From Paraburkholderia sp. BL23I1N1 (GTDB lineage Bacteria > Pseudomonadota > Gammaproteobacteria > Burkholderiales > Burkholderiaceae), in NCBI RefSeq assembly GCF_003610295.1, contig NZ_RAPV01000001.1, positions 6,572,001 through 6,636,000 on the forward strand: a stretch of 64,000 bases of DNA, read 5' to 3'. Below the pieces are notes generated by a model. It worked only from the letters and a program-made list of their open reading frames with translations, was not told where the DNA came from and searched no databases. Shown in pieces: positions 1 to 8,614 of this stretch. Position numbers and translations under genes: made by a program. Position 1 is the first letter of the stretch. Each line of letters begins with the position of its first letter.

Positions 1-346
1 TATCGATCGCCGCGGGAATATCCTGGCGCATCACCGCCGAAATCGGCTTGCCGGCGTCGAGACTTTCGAGTGCGGCGAGCTCGTCCAGATTCGCGCGCAT
101 CAGGCCGGCGAAACGCATCAGGATGCGGCCTCGTTCGGCCGCCCGAATCGCGTTCCACACTTTCAGCGCGGCACGCGCAGCGAGTACCGCGGTATCGACA
201 TCGGCGGCGCTGCCTTGCGCAACCAGCGCAATCGGCTCTTCGGTCGCCGGGTTGATGTCGACGGAATATTCGCCCGTGCCGGGCGGCAAACGCTTGCCGT
301 CGATCAACAGATCATGGCGCCTGAGGTCGGTTTCAGTTTCCATCAT
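1..346 (-). CDS. Aldehyde dehydrogenase family protein, N-terminal part
   Basis: Only the first ~115 residues lie in the window; the gene continues past position 1. The visible part reads as the start of an NAD(P)-dependent aldehyde dehydrogenase: a short strand with LIDGKRL, then INPATEEPIALVAQG and, near residue 95, ESLDAGKPI, all typical of the N-terminal cofactor-binding domain. The catalytic Cys and Glu are outside the window, so activity and substrate cannot be judged. Two adjacent ATG codons (346 and 343) follow AAGGAG; the second has the better spacing. The start lies inside the 3' end of the upstream lysR gene on the same strand, so the two are probably translationally coupled, and with the OFA transporter they look like one operon. 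Confidence 0.85.
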   Translation of the reverse strand, partial: MMETETDLRRHDLLIDGKRLPPGTGEYSVDINPATEEPIALVAQGSAADVDTAVLAARAALKVWNAIRAAERGRILMRFAGLMRANLDELAALESLDAGKPISAVMRQDIPAAID

Positions 347-1277
347 GAAGCTCCTTGTATGGAATGTCGCGTGGGCTGACGGGCAGCGGATCGGCGAGCG
401 CAGCGAACTGTGCCCACGCCGCCGCTGCGTTGGGTCTGAGGGAGCGGTTGCGGCGTTGCACGAGCAGCGTCGTCAGATTGATCTCAGGAACGAGCGGCCG
501 GCTCACTAGCGACGCGGCGGGCGCGGGCCAATGTCCACCGACGGGTAAAACGCCGATGCCGATGCCCAGCTCGACCATGCGCGACACCGCCGCGACGTGT
601 CCGAGTTCCTGCACCGGCCGTCCCTTCATGCCGCGCGCGCCGAGGGCGAGCTCGAACGCCGCGCGCATGCCCGCATCGGCGTTCAGCGTGACAAGCGCCC
701 AATCCTGCAATGCGCTCCACGCAACGCCGGCGTGCCGCGCCAGCGGATGCGCGGGCGGCATCACCACGTGCAGCGGCGTTGTGAAAACCACTTGCGCGTG
801 CAACTGATCGGCGCTCAGGGGCTCCGCTACCGAGACCACGCCGAAGTCCACTTCGCCCTGTTCGACGCTCGCGAGCACGTTGCTTTGCGCCTGATCCTTG
901 ACGGACACGATCAGCTCTGGAAACGCCGACGCGCAGCGGGCAAGCCCCTGCGCCACCCAACTCGACGACAGCACGGGATTGCTCGCCAGCACAACCACGC
1001 CGGTGTGTCCTTCGTAAGCGGCACGCTCCTCGCGCAGCGTCAGATCGATTTCATCGAGCAGGCGGCCGATTCGGCGCTCGAGACTCGCGCCCGCATGAGT
1101 CAGTGCGACCTGGCGGGTGGTGCGGTCGAATAGTTTCAATTCGACCGCGTCTTCAAGTTCGCGCACACAACGGCTCACCGCCGACTGCGTCAGATCGAAC
1201 TCGCGCGCCGCGCGCGTAAAGCTCCGTTCACGCGCGACGGCGACGAACACCTTGAGTTGCTGCAGCGAGACATTCAT
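333..1277 (-). CDS. LysR-family transcriptional regulator
   Basis: A 314-residue protein of normal LysR length. Residues ~4-62 form the winged helix-turn-helix (LQQLKVFVAVARERSFTRAA, LTQSAVSRCVRELED), followed by a linker helix and a two-lobed effector domain from ~90. It is encoded on the same strand as the transporter upstream (30 bp gap) and its last codons overlap the start of the aldehyde dehydrogenase by about 11-14 bp. LysR genes usually stand divergent to their targets, so an internal position in a transporter-lysR-dehydrogenase run is less usual and implies co-expression with its presumed targets. The effector is unknown; the neighbours suggest a small carboxylate or aldehyde. Confidence 0.93.
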   Translation of the reverse strand: MNVSLQQLKVFVAVARERSFTRAAREFDLTQSAVSRCVRELEDAVELKLFDRTTRQVALTHAGASLERRIGRLLDEIDLTLREERAAYEGHTGVVVLASNPVLSSSWVAQGLARCASAFPELIVSVKDQAQSNVLASVEQGEVDFGVVSVAEPLSADQLHAQVVFTTPLHVVMPPAHPLARHAGVAWSALQDWALVTLNADAGMRAAFELALGARGMKGRPVQELGHVAAVSRMVELGIGIGVLPVGGHWPAPAASLVSRPLVPEINLTTLLVQRRNRSLRPNAAAAWAQFAALADPLPVSPRDIPYKELHDGN

Positions 1278-1307
1278 AACGTCACTGCAGGGCGCGGGCA
1301 GCTCACC

Positions 1308-2648
1308 CTATTCCCCTGACTGTTCGGGCCATTGACTCAGCCGCGAGGACTTGCTGCCGGCGACGGCCAGCACGCCCTGGGGCTCGTTGTGCAATTCGAT
1401 CCAGCGCGAACGCATGGGCGCGAGAATGAACTTCGCCGAGATGCCCGCGGCGATCGTGACGATGGCGGAAACGATAAAGACGAGATTCCAGCCGCCTGTG
1501 GCCGACAGCACCGAAGCAATCGGCACCAGCAGCGACGCCGTACCTTTTGCTGTGTACAGCGTGCCCGCATTTGCCGCCGCATATTTGCTGCCGAACGTGT
1601 CGGCACAGATCGCCGGAAAGATCGAGAAAATTTCGCCCCAGAACAGGAAAATCAGCGCGGCGAACGTCATGAACGCATACGGGTTGCTGCCGTACTGCAT
1701 GAGGCCGAGCAAGGCGAGGCCTTCGCCAATGAAGATCACGAACATCGTGTTTTCACGGCCGAGCTTGTCGGAGATGAAACCGCACAGCGGACGGGTAAAG
1801 CCGTTGCAAATGTTGTCGATAGAAAGCGTGGCGGTCAGCAGCGGCAAGCTCATGCCGAAGATCGTCATCGGGATGCGTGCGAGTCCCCAGTCTTTCGCGA
1901 TCGGACCGATTTGCGCAGTCGCCATCAGGCCGCCCGCCGCCACCGCAACGAACGACACATAGATCACCCAGAACACCGGCGTCTTGATCATCTGGCCCGG
2001 CGTGTAATCGACCTTGGTGACCGCGAATTTCTTCTTCGGTGCAGCTTGCGGGCGCAAATTCGGTTTCTTCAACAGCAACGCGAGCGCGAGTATGCAAACA
2101 CCCTGTAGGACGCCGAAGAAAAAGAAGGTATGTTCATATCCCGAGCGCGTGATCATGCTGGCAATCGGAATCACGGTGACAGCCGCGCCGGCGCCAAAAC
2201 CTGCCGCCGTCAGGCCGGCCGCGAGACCGCGGCGATCCGGAAACCACTTCAACGCATTGCCGACGCACGTACCGTACACACCGCCCGCGCCAATCCCGGC
2301 AATGACCGCCGACACATACAGCATCGGCAAGGTCGTCGCATACGAATTCATGACCCATGCGAGGCCCGCGCATACCGCACCGCCGGCGACCACCGGGCGC
2401 GGACCGAACTTGTCGACCAGCCAACCCTCTACCGGCACGAGCCACGTTTCGGTGAGAATGAAGATGGCAAAGGCGAGTTGAATGGACGCTTCACCCCAGT
2501 GATGCCGCGCATTCATCGGCGTGACGAACAACGTCCATGCGTACTGCAGATTGGCCACCAATGCCATGCACATCATGCCGATGACGAGCTGCCACCAGCG
2601 GTTCGCCCAGAAAACGCGAGTCGTGGTTTGCTGATTGTTGTCGTCCAT
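1308..2648 (-). CDS. MFS transporter, oxalate/formate antiporter (OFA) family
   Basis: Twelve-helix major facilitator of 446 residues. Family marks visible are the early FWANRWWQLVIGMMCMALVANLQYAWTLF segment (residues ~14-42, given here in part), VDKFGPRPV after helix 2 and the ALKWFPDRRGLAAGL loop between helices 4 and 5, which is diagnostic of OxlT-like carriers. Such proteins exchange oxalate/formate or other small carboxylates across the inner membrane; the substrate here is not proven. The ATG at 2648 has GGAGAC eight bases upstream and is preferred; an upstream in-frame ATG at 2666 would add six residues. Unlike the second OFA transporter in this window it has no small partner gene behind it. 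It probably leads an operon with the following lysR and aldehyde dehydrogenase. Confidence 0.88.
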   Translation of the reverse strand: MDDNNQQTTTRVFWANRWWQLVIGMMCMALVANLQYAWTLFVTPMNARHHWGEASIQLAFAIFILTETWLVPVEGWLVDKFGPRPVVAGGAVCAGLAWVMNSYATTLPMLYVSAVIAGIGAGGVYGTCVGNALKWFPDRRGLAAGLTAAGFGAGAAVTVIPIASMITRSGYEHTFFFFGVLQGVCILALALLLKKPNLRPQAAPKKKFAVTKVDYTPGQMIKTPVFWVIYVSFVAVAAGGLMATAQIGPIAKDWGLARIPMTIFGMSLPLLTATLSIDNICNGFTRPLCGFISDKLGRENTMFVIFIGEGLALLGLMQYGSNPYAFMTFAALIFLFWGEIFSIFPAICADTFGSKYAAANAGTLYTAKGTASLLVPIASVLSATGGWNLVFIVSAIVTIAAGISAKFILAPMRSRWIELHNEPQGVLAVAGSKSSRLSQWPEQSGE

Positions 2649-3020
2649 GAGCCTTGTCTCCGCCATTTATATGGTGCGAGCCGACTTCGCGCCGCACTGT
2701 ATACGTCTCACCTTATGGTTACGACCCGAATAGCCTTGCCATTCGGCGACATTTAATATTTCGTCTTTAATTCGCATTATTTTAAAAACTGTTCTGCTTG
2801 AATCATCGCTTTGCAGATCAATTCTTTATTCCAATCAATTAAGTATCGGCGCTGCCTGAAAATCTTCGCTGCCACCCGCGCCACGCCTCGAATCCGAGCG
2901 TTAACCCGAGTATCACGCCAGCAATTCCGCCTCTTATAAGACCCATGCTAGGGTCATTGCTGAATTACTAATAATTAAAGTTTGTTATTATGTTGATTCA
3001 CATTTGCTTATACATTGGCC
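2649..3020. promoter_or_regulatory. AT-rich divergent promoter region
   Basis: This 372-bp gap separates the minus-strand OFA transporter from the plus-strand lysR gene and is much richer in A+T than its surroundings, as expected for two divergent promoters and LysR binding sites. A short inverted repeat, GACCC-N6-GGGTC, lies at about 2940-2956. No open reading frame with a credible start was seen. Assignment of individual promoter elements is not possible by eye. Confidence 0.45.
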
Positions 3021-3968
3021 ATGACGATGCGCAATGCCACGCTGCGGCAACTGAAGGTCTTTGAAACGGTGGCGCGCCACCTGAGCTTCTCGCGCGCCGC
3101 GGAAGAATTGCACCTCACGCAGCCCGCCGTCTCCACCCAGGTCCGGCAACTCGAGGAGCATGCAGGGCTGCCGCTGTTCGAGCAGCTCGGCAAAAAAATC
3201 TATCTGACGCCGGCCGGCACCGAGATGCTTCACTACAGCCGCGCGATCATTCAGCAGTTCCACGAAGTCGACGAGGCGATGGGCCAGCTCAAGGGCGTCT
3301 CCGGCGGCAAGCTGAACGTCGCGGTGATCAGTGCCGGCGACTACTTTTTCCCGCGCCTGCTGGCCGAATTCACGCGGCGCTACTCGGGTGTCGCGCTCAA
3401 TCTCGCGGTGCACAATCGCGCGGAACTGTTGCATCAACTCGCGACCAATCAGACCGATCTCGCGGTCATGGTGCGTCCGCCGCACGAAACCGACGCGACC
3501 AACGAACCGTTCGCGCCGCACCCTTACGTGATCGTGGCGGCGCCCACGCATCCGCTCGCGAACAAGCGCAACATCAAGATGAGCCAGTTGGCGAACGAGG
3601 CCTTTATCGTGCGCGAACGCGGCTCGGACACATGGAATTCGATGGAGGAAGGCTTCGCCGGCCGCCTCTCCAATCTCAAGATCGCCATGGAGATCAAGAG
3701 CACCGAGACGATCAAGCAGGCCGTGATCGCCGGCATGGGCATCGCATTTCTCTCGGCGCATACGATCAGTCTCGAGTTGCAACTCGGCCATCTGGTCGTA
3801 CTCGACGTCGAGAGCTTTCCAGTCATGCTCAACTGGTACGTCGTGCATCGGAAGAACAAGCGCCTGCCGCCGGTCGCCGTCGCCTTCAAACGCTTCCTGA
3901 TGGAAGAAGGCGCGAGTCTCATCGAGAAGATCACTCGCGTGAAGGAATTGAGCGTCTATAAGCAGTAG
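3021..3968 (+). CDS. LysR-family regulator of the CbbR-like group
   Basis: About 315 residues. The N-terminal helix-turn-helix (NATLRQLKVFETVARHLSFS, then LTQPAVSTQVRQLEEHAGLP) is followed by a LysR substrate-binding domain. The recognition helix with AVSTQVRQLE and the phrase FEQLGKKIYLTPAG are typical of the CbbR/RbcR branch, but no Calvin-cycle genes are in the window, so a CbbR function is not claimed. The ATG codons at 3021 and 3027 are both possible; a TTG at 3015 also lies in frame. The gene is divergent from the OFA transporter at 2648 across an AT-rich spacer, which makes that transporter operon a plausible target. Confidence 0.9.
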   Translation: MTMRNATLRQLKVFETVARHLSFSRAAEELHLTQPAVSTQVRQLEEHAGLPLFEQLGKKIYLTPAGTEMLHYSRAIIQQFHEVDEAMGQLKGVSGGKLNVAVISAGDYFFPRLLAEFTRRYSGVALNLAVHNRAELLHQLATNQTDLAVMVRPPHETDATNEPFAPHPYVIVAAPTHPLANKRNIKMSQLANEAFIVRERGSDTWNSMEEGFAGRLSNLKIAMEIKSTETIKQAVIAGMGIAFLSAHTISLELQLGHLVVLDVESFPVMLNWYVVHRKNKRLPPVAVAFKRFLMEEGASLIEKITRVKELSVYKQ

Positions 3969-4064
3969 TTTATGGAAAGCCATTAAAACTTTAACTATTG
4001 CACGTTGATCAGTATCCCTATGCTGCAAGTGAGTTCCCTTACTTGTCAGCCCAGGAGGCCGATC

Positions 4065-4370
4065 ATGAATCACGCTTCGGTTGAGTCTCATGCCGGCACG
4101 CGTACTGCACGCGCTACGGTGCAAAGTCCCGACGACGCCCATCTGAGCGCGTACAACGCTGCCTTCAGCGATCTCGGCCTGCGGTTCCGCTGGGATCAGG
4201 TCACCCTCGACGTGCTGAAGGAATTCAATAGTGAAGCCGCACGCATTACGGCCTACATCGAGCGATTTCACGCGCATCTTCACAAGGCGTACGACGCCGA
4301 GTTTCTCGCCCAGATGATCCTGAGCAAGAAGGCCTGGTATTACAGCGAGTTCGCGGCAGCCGGCGAGTAA
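4065..4370 (+). CDS. Small protein of unknown function (101 aa)
   Basis: A 101-residue acidic/neutral soluble protein with no signal peptide or membrane segment. It starts at ATG 4065 behind a strong AGGAGG site, which decides against longer in-frame starts. The middle reads FRWDQVTLDVLKEF and the C-terminal third is rich in aromatic and His residues (IERFHAHLHKAYDAEF, then KAWYYSEF), suggesting a helical bundle. It follows the lysR gene by ~100 bp on the same strand. I do not recognise the family and assign no function. Confidence 0.7.
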   Translation: MNHASVESHAGTRTARATVQSPDDAHLSAYNAAFSDLGLRFRWDQVTLDVLKEFNSEAARITAYIERFHAHLHKAYDAEFLAQMILSKKAWYYSEFAAAGE

Positions 4371-4429
4371 GGGCGTCGGCGAGGCGCTTCTGCCAATCAC
4401 GCTGCCTGCCGCTCGACGCGCCGGTGTAT

Positions 4430-5098
4430 TCATCTTTGACGGAATATCGCGCGGTGAATGAAACGTAGGCGGACAGTTCCGCGCTTTTGTACACCCATGT
4501 TCCCGGTGTTATGCCAGCCGCGGCGGTGCCGGTGTGATGCCGCGCGGATCATGCCGGGCGCTATCTCGCGCAGCGCCCATGTTTGCTCTTCGCCACCGTG
4601 CCATTCGATACGTGCCAACAGTCCGTGCCGCTCGAGCGCAAATCCATGGCAGCGGCCGGCGAATGCATGAATGTGCGAATCGCGCTCATTCGAGTACCCA
4701 CGAGTCACCATCAGATGCGTGCCCAGCGCAGCCGCTAGCACGCTCATCGCCAGCAACGCAGCGAGTCCGAACGGCTGTGCCTGTTCAGTGACGAAACCGT
4801 AGCCAAGCCATCCACACAGCAGCAGCGCCGACACGTTGACGATGCCGTGGCCCGGACGCGCTGCCACGCTCAGGTCCAACGCGCCGCGCAACTTGAAGAA
4901 TGCGATGGCGGATGTGGCGAAGACCAACGCACCGATGAACACCGCGGCATAGAGTTCGACACGCTCGACGTTCGCCTGGGCTGTCACGGACGCAGACGCC
5001 TGCGCCATCACCGAAAAATAACAGGCGAACCCGCCCAACATGACAGCGAGCCCCATGGCGCTGCCAAGCAACGCAACGAGCCCAGGCCGTCGCGTCAT
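4430..5098 (-). CDS. Hypothetical four-helix inner-membrane protein
   Basis: A 222-residue protein with four hydrophobic stretches (about residues 5-31, 47-70, 83-104 and 107-130) followed by an ~80-residue polar tail rich in His, Gly and Arg. The start at 5098 is set by an ATGA overlap with the stop codon of the upstream hydrolase gene, which indicates translational coupling; a longer in-frame start at 5113 would lie inside that gene. It is the last gene of the frc-hydrolase operon. The family was not recognised; a membrane partner of the neighbouring catabolic enzymes is only a guess. Confidence 0.6.
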   Translation of the reverse strand: MTRRPGLVALLGSAMGLAVMLGGFACYFSVMAQASASVTAQANVERVELYAAVFIGALVFATSAIAFFKLRGALDLSVAARPGHGIVNVSALLLCGWLGYGFVTEQAQPFGLAALLAMSVLAAALGTHLMVTRGYSNERDSHIHAFAGRCHGFALERHGLLARIEWHGGEEQTWALREIAPGMIRAASHRHRRGWHNTGNMGVQKRGTVRLRFIHRAIFRQR

Positions 5099-5880
5099 AC
5101 CGCTACCTCGCACACAGCGGCCAGCGTATTACTTAGTGTGCCGATTCCGTCGACCGTGATCGTTACCGTCGCGCCGTCCTTGATCGATCCAACGCCGACC
5201 GACGTGCCGCACGCGATCACGTCCCCTGGCTCGAGCGTAAGGTCCTGCGAAATCAGACGCACCTGCTCGGCAGGCGAAAATACCATATCGGAGAGCGGAT
5301 AGTTCTGCCGCTCCACATCGTCGAGCATTGTCACGAGACGCGCAGAACGCCAGTCGAATCCGGAAACGATCGAAGGTCCGATACAGCAGAACGTATCGAA
5401 GCCCTTTGCCCGGCACCATTGCGGGAAGTGGGGATTCTCGTTCAGCAGATCGGCAGCGGTCACGTCATTGACCAGCGTATAGCCGAAGATCGAATCCGCA
5501 GCTTCTTCGGCACTTGCATCGCGGCAACGCCGCCCGATCACAATGCCTAGCTCACCTTCGTAGACGATCTTGCCCGCGTAACTGAGCGGCCGCCGGATCG
5601 CATGACCCGAACCGATCACCGATTCCGCCGGCTTCAGCAGAAATAGCGGGTGTGCCGGCACAGGCTTGTCGAGCTTCGCCGCTAACGCGTGAAAGTTATT
5701 CCACAACGCGACGATCTTGCGGGGCGCACAAGGCGCGAGCGGCGTGAGTGCACGGGTCGACAGCACAGCGCCGGTCGGCACCGGTTGATCGAGACTTTCG
5801 TACTCGTGCAGATAACCGCCTTCCACCCGGCCGAACACGACGCTACCGTCGTTCGACATGAAACGCATCCACGTATCCAT
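5095..5880 (-). CDS. Fumarylacetoacetate hydrolase (FAH)-family protein
   Basis: 261 residues matching the FAH/2-hydroxyhepta-2,4-diene-1,7-dioate isomerase fold. The metal-binding region is visible as YEGELGIVIGRRC (two acidic residues) followed by GYTLVNDVTAADL with the third ligand Asp, and WCRAKGFDTFCCIGP downstream, the usual K-G-FD motif. Family members hydrolyse or decarboxylate beta-diketo or oxaloacetate-like acids in the cytoplasm. The gene lies 18 bp behind frc and overlaps the membrane-protein gene by four bases, so the three form one operon. Its pairing with a CoA-transferase of oxalate metabolism suggests an oxaloacetate/acylpyruvate-type substrate, but this is inference. Confidence 0.88.
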   Translation of the reverse strand: MDTWMRFMSNDGSVVFGRVEGGYLHEYESLDQPVPTGAVLSTRALTPLAPCAPRKIVALWNNFHALAAKLDKPVPAHPLFLLKPAESVIGSGHAIRRPLSYAGKIVYEGELGIVIGRRCRDASAEEAADSIFGYTLVNDVTAADLLNENPHFPQWCRAKGFDTFCCIGPSIVSGFDWRSARLVTMLDDVERQNYPLSDMVFSPAEQVRLISQDLTLEPGDVIACGTSVGVGSIKDGATVTITVDGIGTLSNTLAAVCEVAV

Positions 5881-5898
5881 ATGTCGCTCCTTGAACGT

Positions 5899-7146
5899 TC
5901 AAATCGCGCCAGCCGTGCGCAATGCACTGATCTGTTCGGGCGAGTAGCCGAGTTCGGTCATCACCTCGTCGGTATGTTCGCCCAGCAGCGGCGAGCGCTT
6001 GACTTCGGTCGGGCTGTCAGACAGTTTGATAGGATTGCCAACCGTCAGATACTTGCCGCGAGTCGGATGATCCACTTCGACAATCGTGCCGGTTTTGCGC
6101 AGCGACGGCTCTTCGGCGATTTCCTTCATCGACAGGATCGGCCCGCAAGGAATGTCGTACTTGTTGAGGATCTGCATGGCCTCGAACTTGGTCTTGGTCA
6201 TGGTCCAGCGTTCGATCTCGGCAAAGATGTCCTTCAGATGCGGCAAGCGCGCGGCAGGTGTCGCGTAATTCGGATCGGTGGCCCAGTCTTCCTTGCCGAT
6301 CACGTTGCAGATCTTCGCCCACACCGGCGCCTGCGTGATGAAGTAGATATACGCATTCGGATCCGTCTCCCAGCCCTTGCATTTCAGAATCCAGCCCGGC
6401 TGACCACCGCCTGAAGCATTCCCCGCGCGCGGCACCGCTTCACCGAACGTTCCGTTCGGATATTGCGGATACTCTTTCATCGTGCCCGTGCGTTCGAGCC
6501 GCTGCTGGTCGCGCAGTTTCACGCGGCACAGGTTGAGCACGCCGTCCTGCATCGCCGCGAGCACCTTCTGCCCACGCCCGGTTTGCGTACGCTGATAGAG
6601 CGCCGTGACAATGCCGAGTGCCAGATGCAAACCCGTGCCGCTGTCGCCGATCTGCGCGCCGCTCACCACCGGCGGACCGTCGTCGAAACCGGTGGTCGAG
6701 GCCGCACCGCCCGCGCATTGCGCGACGTTCTCGTAGACCTTGCAGTCCTCATAAGGACCCGGGCCAAAACCCTTCACCGAAGCCACGATCATGCGCGGAT
6801 TCAATTCCTGAATCCGCTCCCACGTGAAGCCCATCCGGTCGAGTGCGCCCGGCGCGAAATTCTCCACCAGCACGTCGCACTTCTGGATCAGCGCCTCGAG
6901 CACCAGTTTGCCTTCCGGGTTCTTGGTATCGATCGTGACCGAGCGCTTGTTGTGATTGAGCATCGTGAAGTACAGGCTGTCCACGTCGGTAATATCCCGC
7001 AGTTGCTCGCGCGTGATGTCGCCGGCACCGGCCCGCTCCACCTTGATCACGTCCGCGCCGAACCACGCGAGCAATTGCGTGCAGGTCGGCCCCGATTGCA
7101 CATGCGTGAAATCGAGAATGCGCACGCCGTCGAGTGCTTTGCTCAT
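5899..7146 (-). CDS. frc: Formyl-CoA:oxalate CoA-transferase (class III)
   Basis: 415 residues, close to the 416-428 of characterised formyl-CoA transferases. It moves CoA from formyl-CoA (or succinyl-CoA) to oxalate. Landmarks of the Frc subgroup are conserved: [10 protein letters not shown] near the N-terminus, [34 protein letters not shown], the catalytic Asp at about residue 168 in QIGDSG, the glycine loop [18 protein letters not shown] and the C-terminal [12 protein letters not shown]. This agreement is much closer than for general CaiB/BaiF enzymes. It starts at 7146 behind GGAGACATGAC. No oxalyl-CoA decarboxylase gene, its usual partner, is within the window. Two dyad sites lie upstream (7251-7267, 7412-7426), pointing to control by the neighbouring GntR protein. 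Confidence 0.92.
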   Translation of the reverse strand: MSKALDGVRILDFTHVQSGPTCTQLLAWFGADVIKVERAGAGDITREQLRDITDVDSLYFTMLNHNKRSVTIDTKNPEGKLVLEALIQKCDVLVENFAPGALDRMGFTWERIQELNPRMIVASVKGFGPGPYEDCKVYENVAQCAGGAASTTGFDDGPPVVSGAQIGDSGTGLHLALGIVTALYQRTQTGRGQKVLAAMQDGVLNLCRVKLRDQQRLERTGTMKEYPQYPNGTFGEAVPRAGNASGGGQPGWILKCKGWETDPNAYIYFITQAPVWAKICNVIGKEDWATDPNYATPAARLPHLKDIFAEIERWTMTKTKFEAMQILNKYDIPCGPILSMKEIAEEPSLRKTGTIVEVDHPTRGKYLTVGNPIKLSDSPTEVKRSPLLGEHTDEVMTELGYSPEQISALRTAGAI

Positions 7147-7250
7147 GTCATGTCTCCTGATCAGTCAGTTTTGTGCAGCGGTTATCGACCGACGCGCCCG
7201 CTTCGATAACGTCCACTAGCGTGGATGCCTGGGTAGCCTCGATACATACG

Positions 7251-7267
7251 GTATGTGATATATCACA
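7251..7267 (+). promoter_or_regulatory. Candidate GntR operator, copy 1
   Basis: Sequence GTATGTGATATATCACA contains the perfect 14-bp dyad TGTGATATATCACA. It is 105 bp upstream of the frc start. A 15-bp core (GTATGTGATATATCA) is repeated exactly on the opposite strand at 7412-7426 and with two changes at 8686-8700. The form fits a dimeric FCD-type GntR regulator; binding is inferred. Confidence 0.6.
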
Positions 7268-7411
7268 TTCAATCAAGATCGATTTCAAGATACTGCTGTT
7301 CCGGAGTTTTCGTGCTGAATGCCTGCCGGGTCTACATTGCAGCGAAATAACACCACGCACGTGCTCTTGATCCGAGGGAAAACACTGAGTCGCTGTGCAT
7401 TTCCGGCTTTT

Positions 7412-7426
7412 TGATATATCACATAC
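7412..7426 (-). promoter_or_regulatory. Candidate GntR operator, copy 2
   Basis: Read on the minus strand this is GTATGTGATATATCA, identical over 15 bp to copy 1 at 7251. It lies 265 bp upstream of frc, in inverted orientation to copy 1, an arrangement that would allow looping between two bound dimers. Confidence 0.55.
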
Positions 7427-7621
7427 TATATTTCACGGAGCGTCAAGCAGGGCTTAACCCGTACTGCAGGTTGACGGCGTCCAAACGGGGAGACGATGAA
7501 CATGGACAGGTACAGAAGACGCCGGCTGGACGCGGCATTGGGGAGACGATTCTGGTGGCGCAACGCGGCGGCGCCATGTGCTGGCCGGCCTCCCCCGACC
7601 CATGCAGGTCAGAGAAACAAA

Positions 7622-7654
7622 AAGGCCCGCGGTGATGTCCTCACCGCAGGCCTC
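7622..7654 (-). terminator. Rho-independent terminator of gntR
   Basis: A stem of 12 pairs with one mismatch (AGGCCTGCGGTGA against TCACCGCGGGCCT) closes a five-base loop and, on the minus strand, is followed by TTTTTG. It lies 39 bp behind the gntR stop and separates gntR transcription from frc, so frc needs its own promoter. Confidence 0.8.
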
Positions 7655-7692
7655 TTTTGATCCGTAACGCCAATCAGGCGCCTAACCCGCCG

Positions 7693-8412
7693 TCAATCCA
7701 GAAAATCGCAATTCGCTTCGACAAACGCCGCCAGATCGAGCGAATGCTGCCGCGTCAGCCGTTCGGCCAGCTCGGTGTCGCGCTGCTCCAGCGCCTCGGT
7801 GATGCGCAGGTGGTCGACGATCGAACGCGACGCGCGGTCGCTTTGCGAAATGGTCATACGGCGAATCGCCCGCACGTGGATGAAGATGTTCTTGATCGTG
7901 TCGAGAATGATCTGCGACTTCGACAACTCGACGATTGCCTGATGAAACGCGATGTTGGCGTCCGAATACTCGGCGATGTGCTCGGCCGGCGTGGCGTCGC
8001 GGAAATGGTCGAACATGTGGCGCAGGCGGGCGATTTCCTCGTCTGTGGCGTGCAGCGTGGCAAGACGTGCCGCCATGCTTTCGAGCGCGGCCCACATCTG
8101 GATCATTTCGACGATCTCACGCTTGCTCTTGCGCACGATGTAGATGCCGCGCCGCGGCACCATGCGCAGAAAACCTTCCTGTTCGAGCAGCGTCATTGCC
8201 TCGCGCACCGGCGTGCGGCTCACGCCCAGCGATTCGCTCAGCACGCGCTCGTCGAGGCGGATTTCCTCATGCGTCTGATAGATATCCGCGTCGGCAATAG
8301 CCTGACGCAGCATGACGTACGCCTGATCGCGCAAGCTCGCGCTCGCGCTGATCGGCTGCAACGACAGCGTCAGGGGTGTAGCCACTGCTTCAGTTTGAAG
8401 TTTTGACGACAT
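7693..8412 (-). CDS. GntR-family regulator with FCD domain
   Basis: 239 residues. The N-terminal winged helix (about 28-92) contains LRDQAYVMLRQAIADADI, the recognition segment LGVSRTPVREAMTLLEQEGF and RRGIYIVRKS. The C-terminal FCD domain (about 98-225) shows the metal/effector-binding pattern with Asp and His in DANIAFHQAIVELS and the late His in VDHLRITEALE. Such proteins are usually repressors released by a carboxylate effector. Its start overlaps the end of the small membrane-protein gene by 23 bases. The flanking frc, OFA and MHS transporters and the repeated dyads suggest it controls oxalate or dicarboxylate use; the effector is unknown. Confidence 0.92.
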   Translation of the reverse strand: MSSKLQTEAVATPLTLSLQPISASASLRDQAYVMLRQAIADADIYQTHEEIRLDERVLSESLGVSRTPVREAMTLLEQEGFLRMVPRRGIYIVRKSKREIVEMIQMWAALESMAARLATLHATDEEIARLRHMFDHFRDATPAEHIAEYSDANIAFHQAIVELSKSQIILDTIKNIFIHVRAIRRMTISQSDRASRSIVDHLRITEALEQRDTELAERLTRQHSLDLAAFVEANCDFLD

Positions 8413-8614
8413 TCATCGCCTCTTGTTGAACACGCTTACGATACGGCGCCGCCGCAGCCATTCCGCCGTCTTGCTCGCCCAGGCCGATGAACCGGCCATG
8501 TTGCGCTGCAAGCTGCGCAACCGGTTGAGGAATCCAGCGGGTCAGCAGGACGGTGGCGGCAAAGCCTAAACCCACAACAGCAGCGGCAAGCAGCGCGAGA
8601 GGAACAAATTCCAT
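8390..8614 (-). CDS. Small single-span membrane protein upstream of gntR
   Basis: 74 residues with one hydrophobic helix near the N-terminus (PLALLAAAVVGLGFAATVLL), then an Arg/Trp boundary and a polar tail. ATG 8614 has GGAG six bases upstream; a TTG two codons earlier is less likely. The 3' end overlaps gntR by 23 bp in another frame, so translation of the two may be linked. The family is not recognised. It could be a small partner of a transporter, but this is speculative. Confidence 0.5.
   Translation of the reverse strand: MEFVPLALLAAAVVGLGFAATVLLTRWIPQPVAQLAAQHGRFIGLGEQDGGMAAAAPYRKRVQQEAMNVVKTSN

Larger units (their letters stand above)
7147..7617. promoter_or_regulatory. frc upstream region, no gene
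   Basis: About 470 bp between the frc start and the terminator of the gntR gene. It contains two copies of a 15-bp dyad-bearing element (listed separately) in opposite orientation about 150 bp apart, and A+T-rich segments fitting a promoter reading toward frc. I saw no credible coding sequence here. Confidence 0.55.

Noticed and set aside
3021..3968. Calling this regulator CbbR
   Set aside because: Similarity is to the CbbR-like branch only; no Calvin-cycle genes are present.
2988..4433. A 481-codon minus-strand frame opposite lysR
   Set aside because: Antisense to a clear LysR gene and a small gene with strong ribosome site; no domain or start signal.
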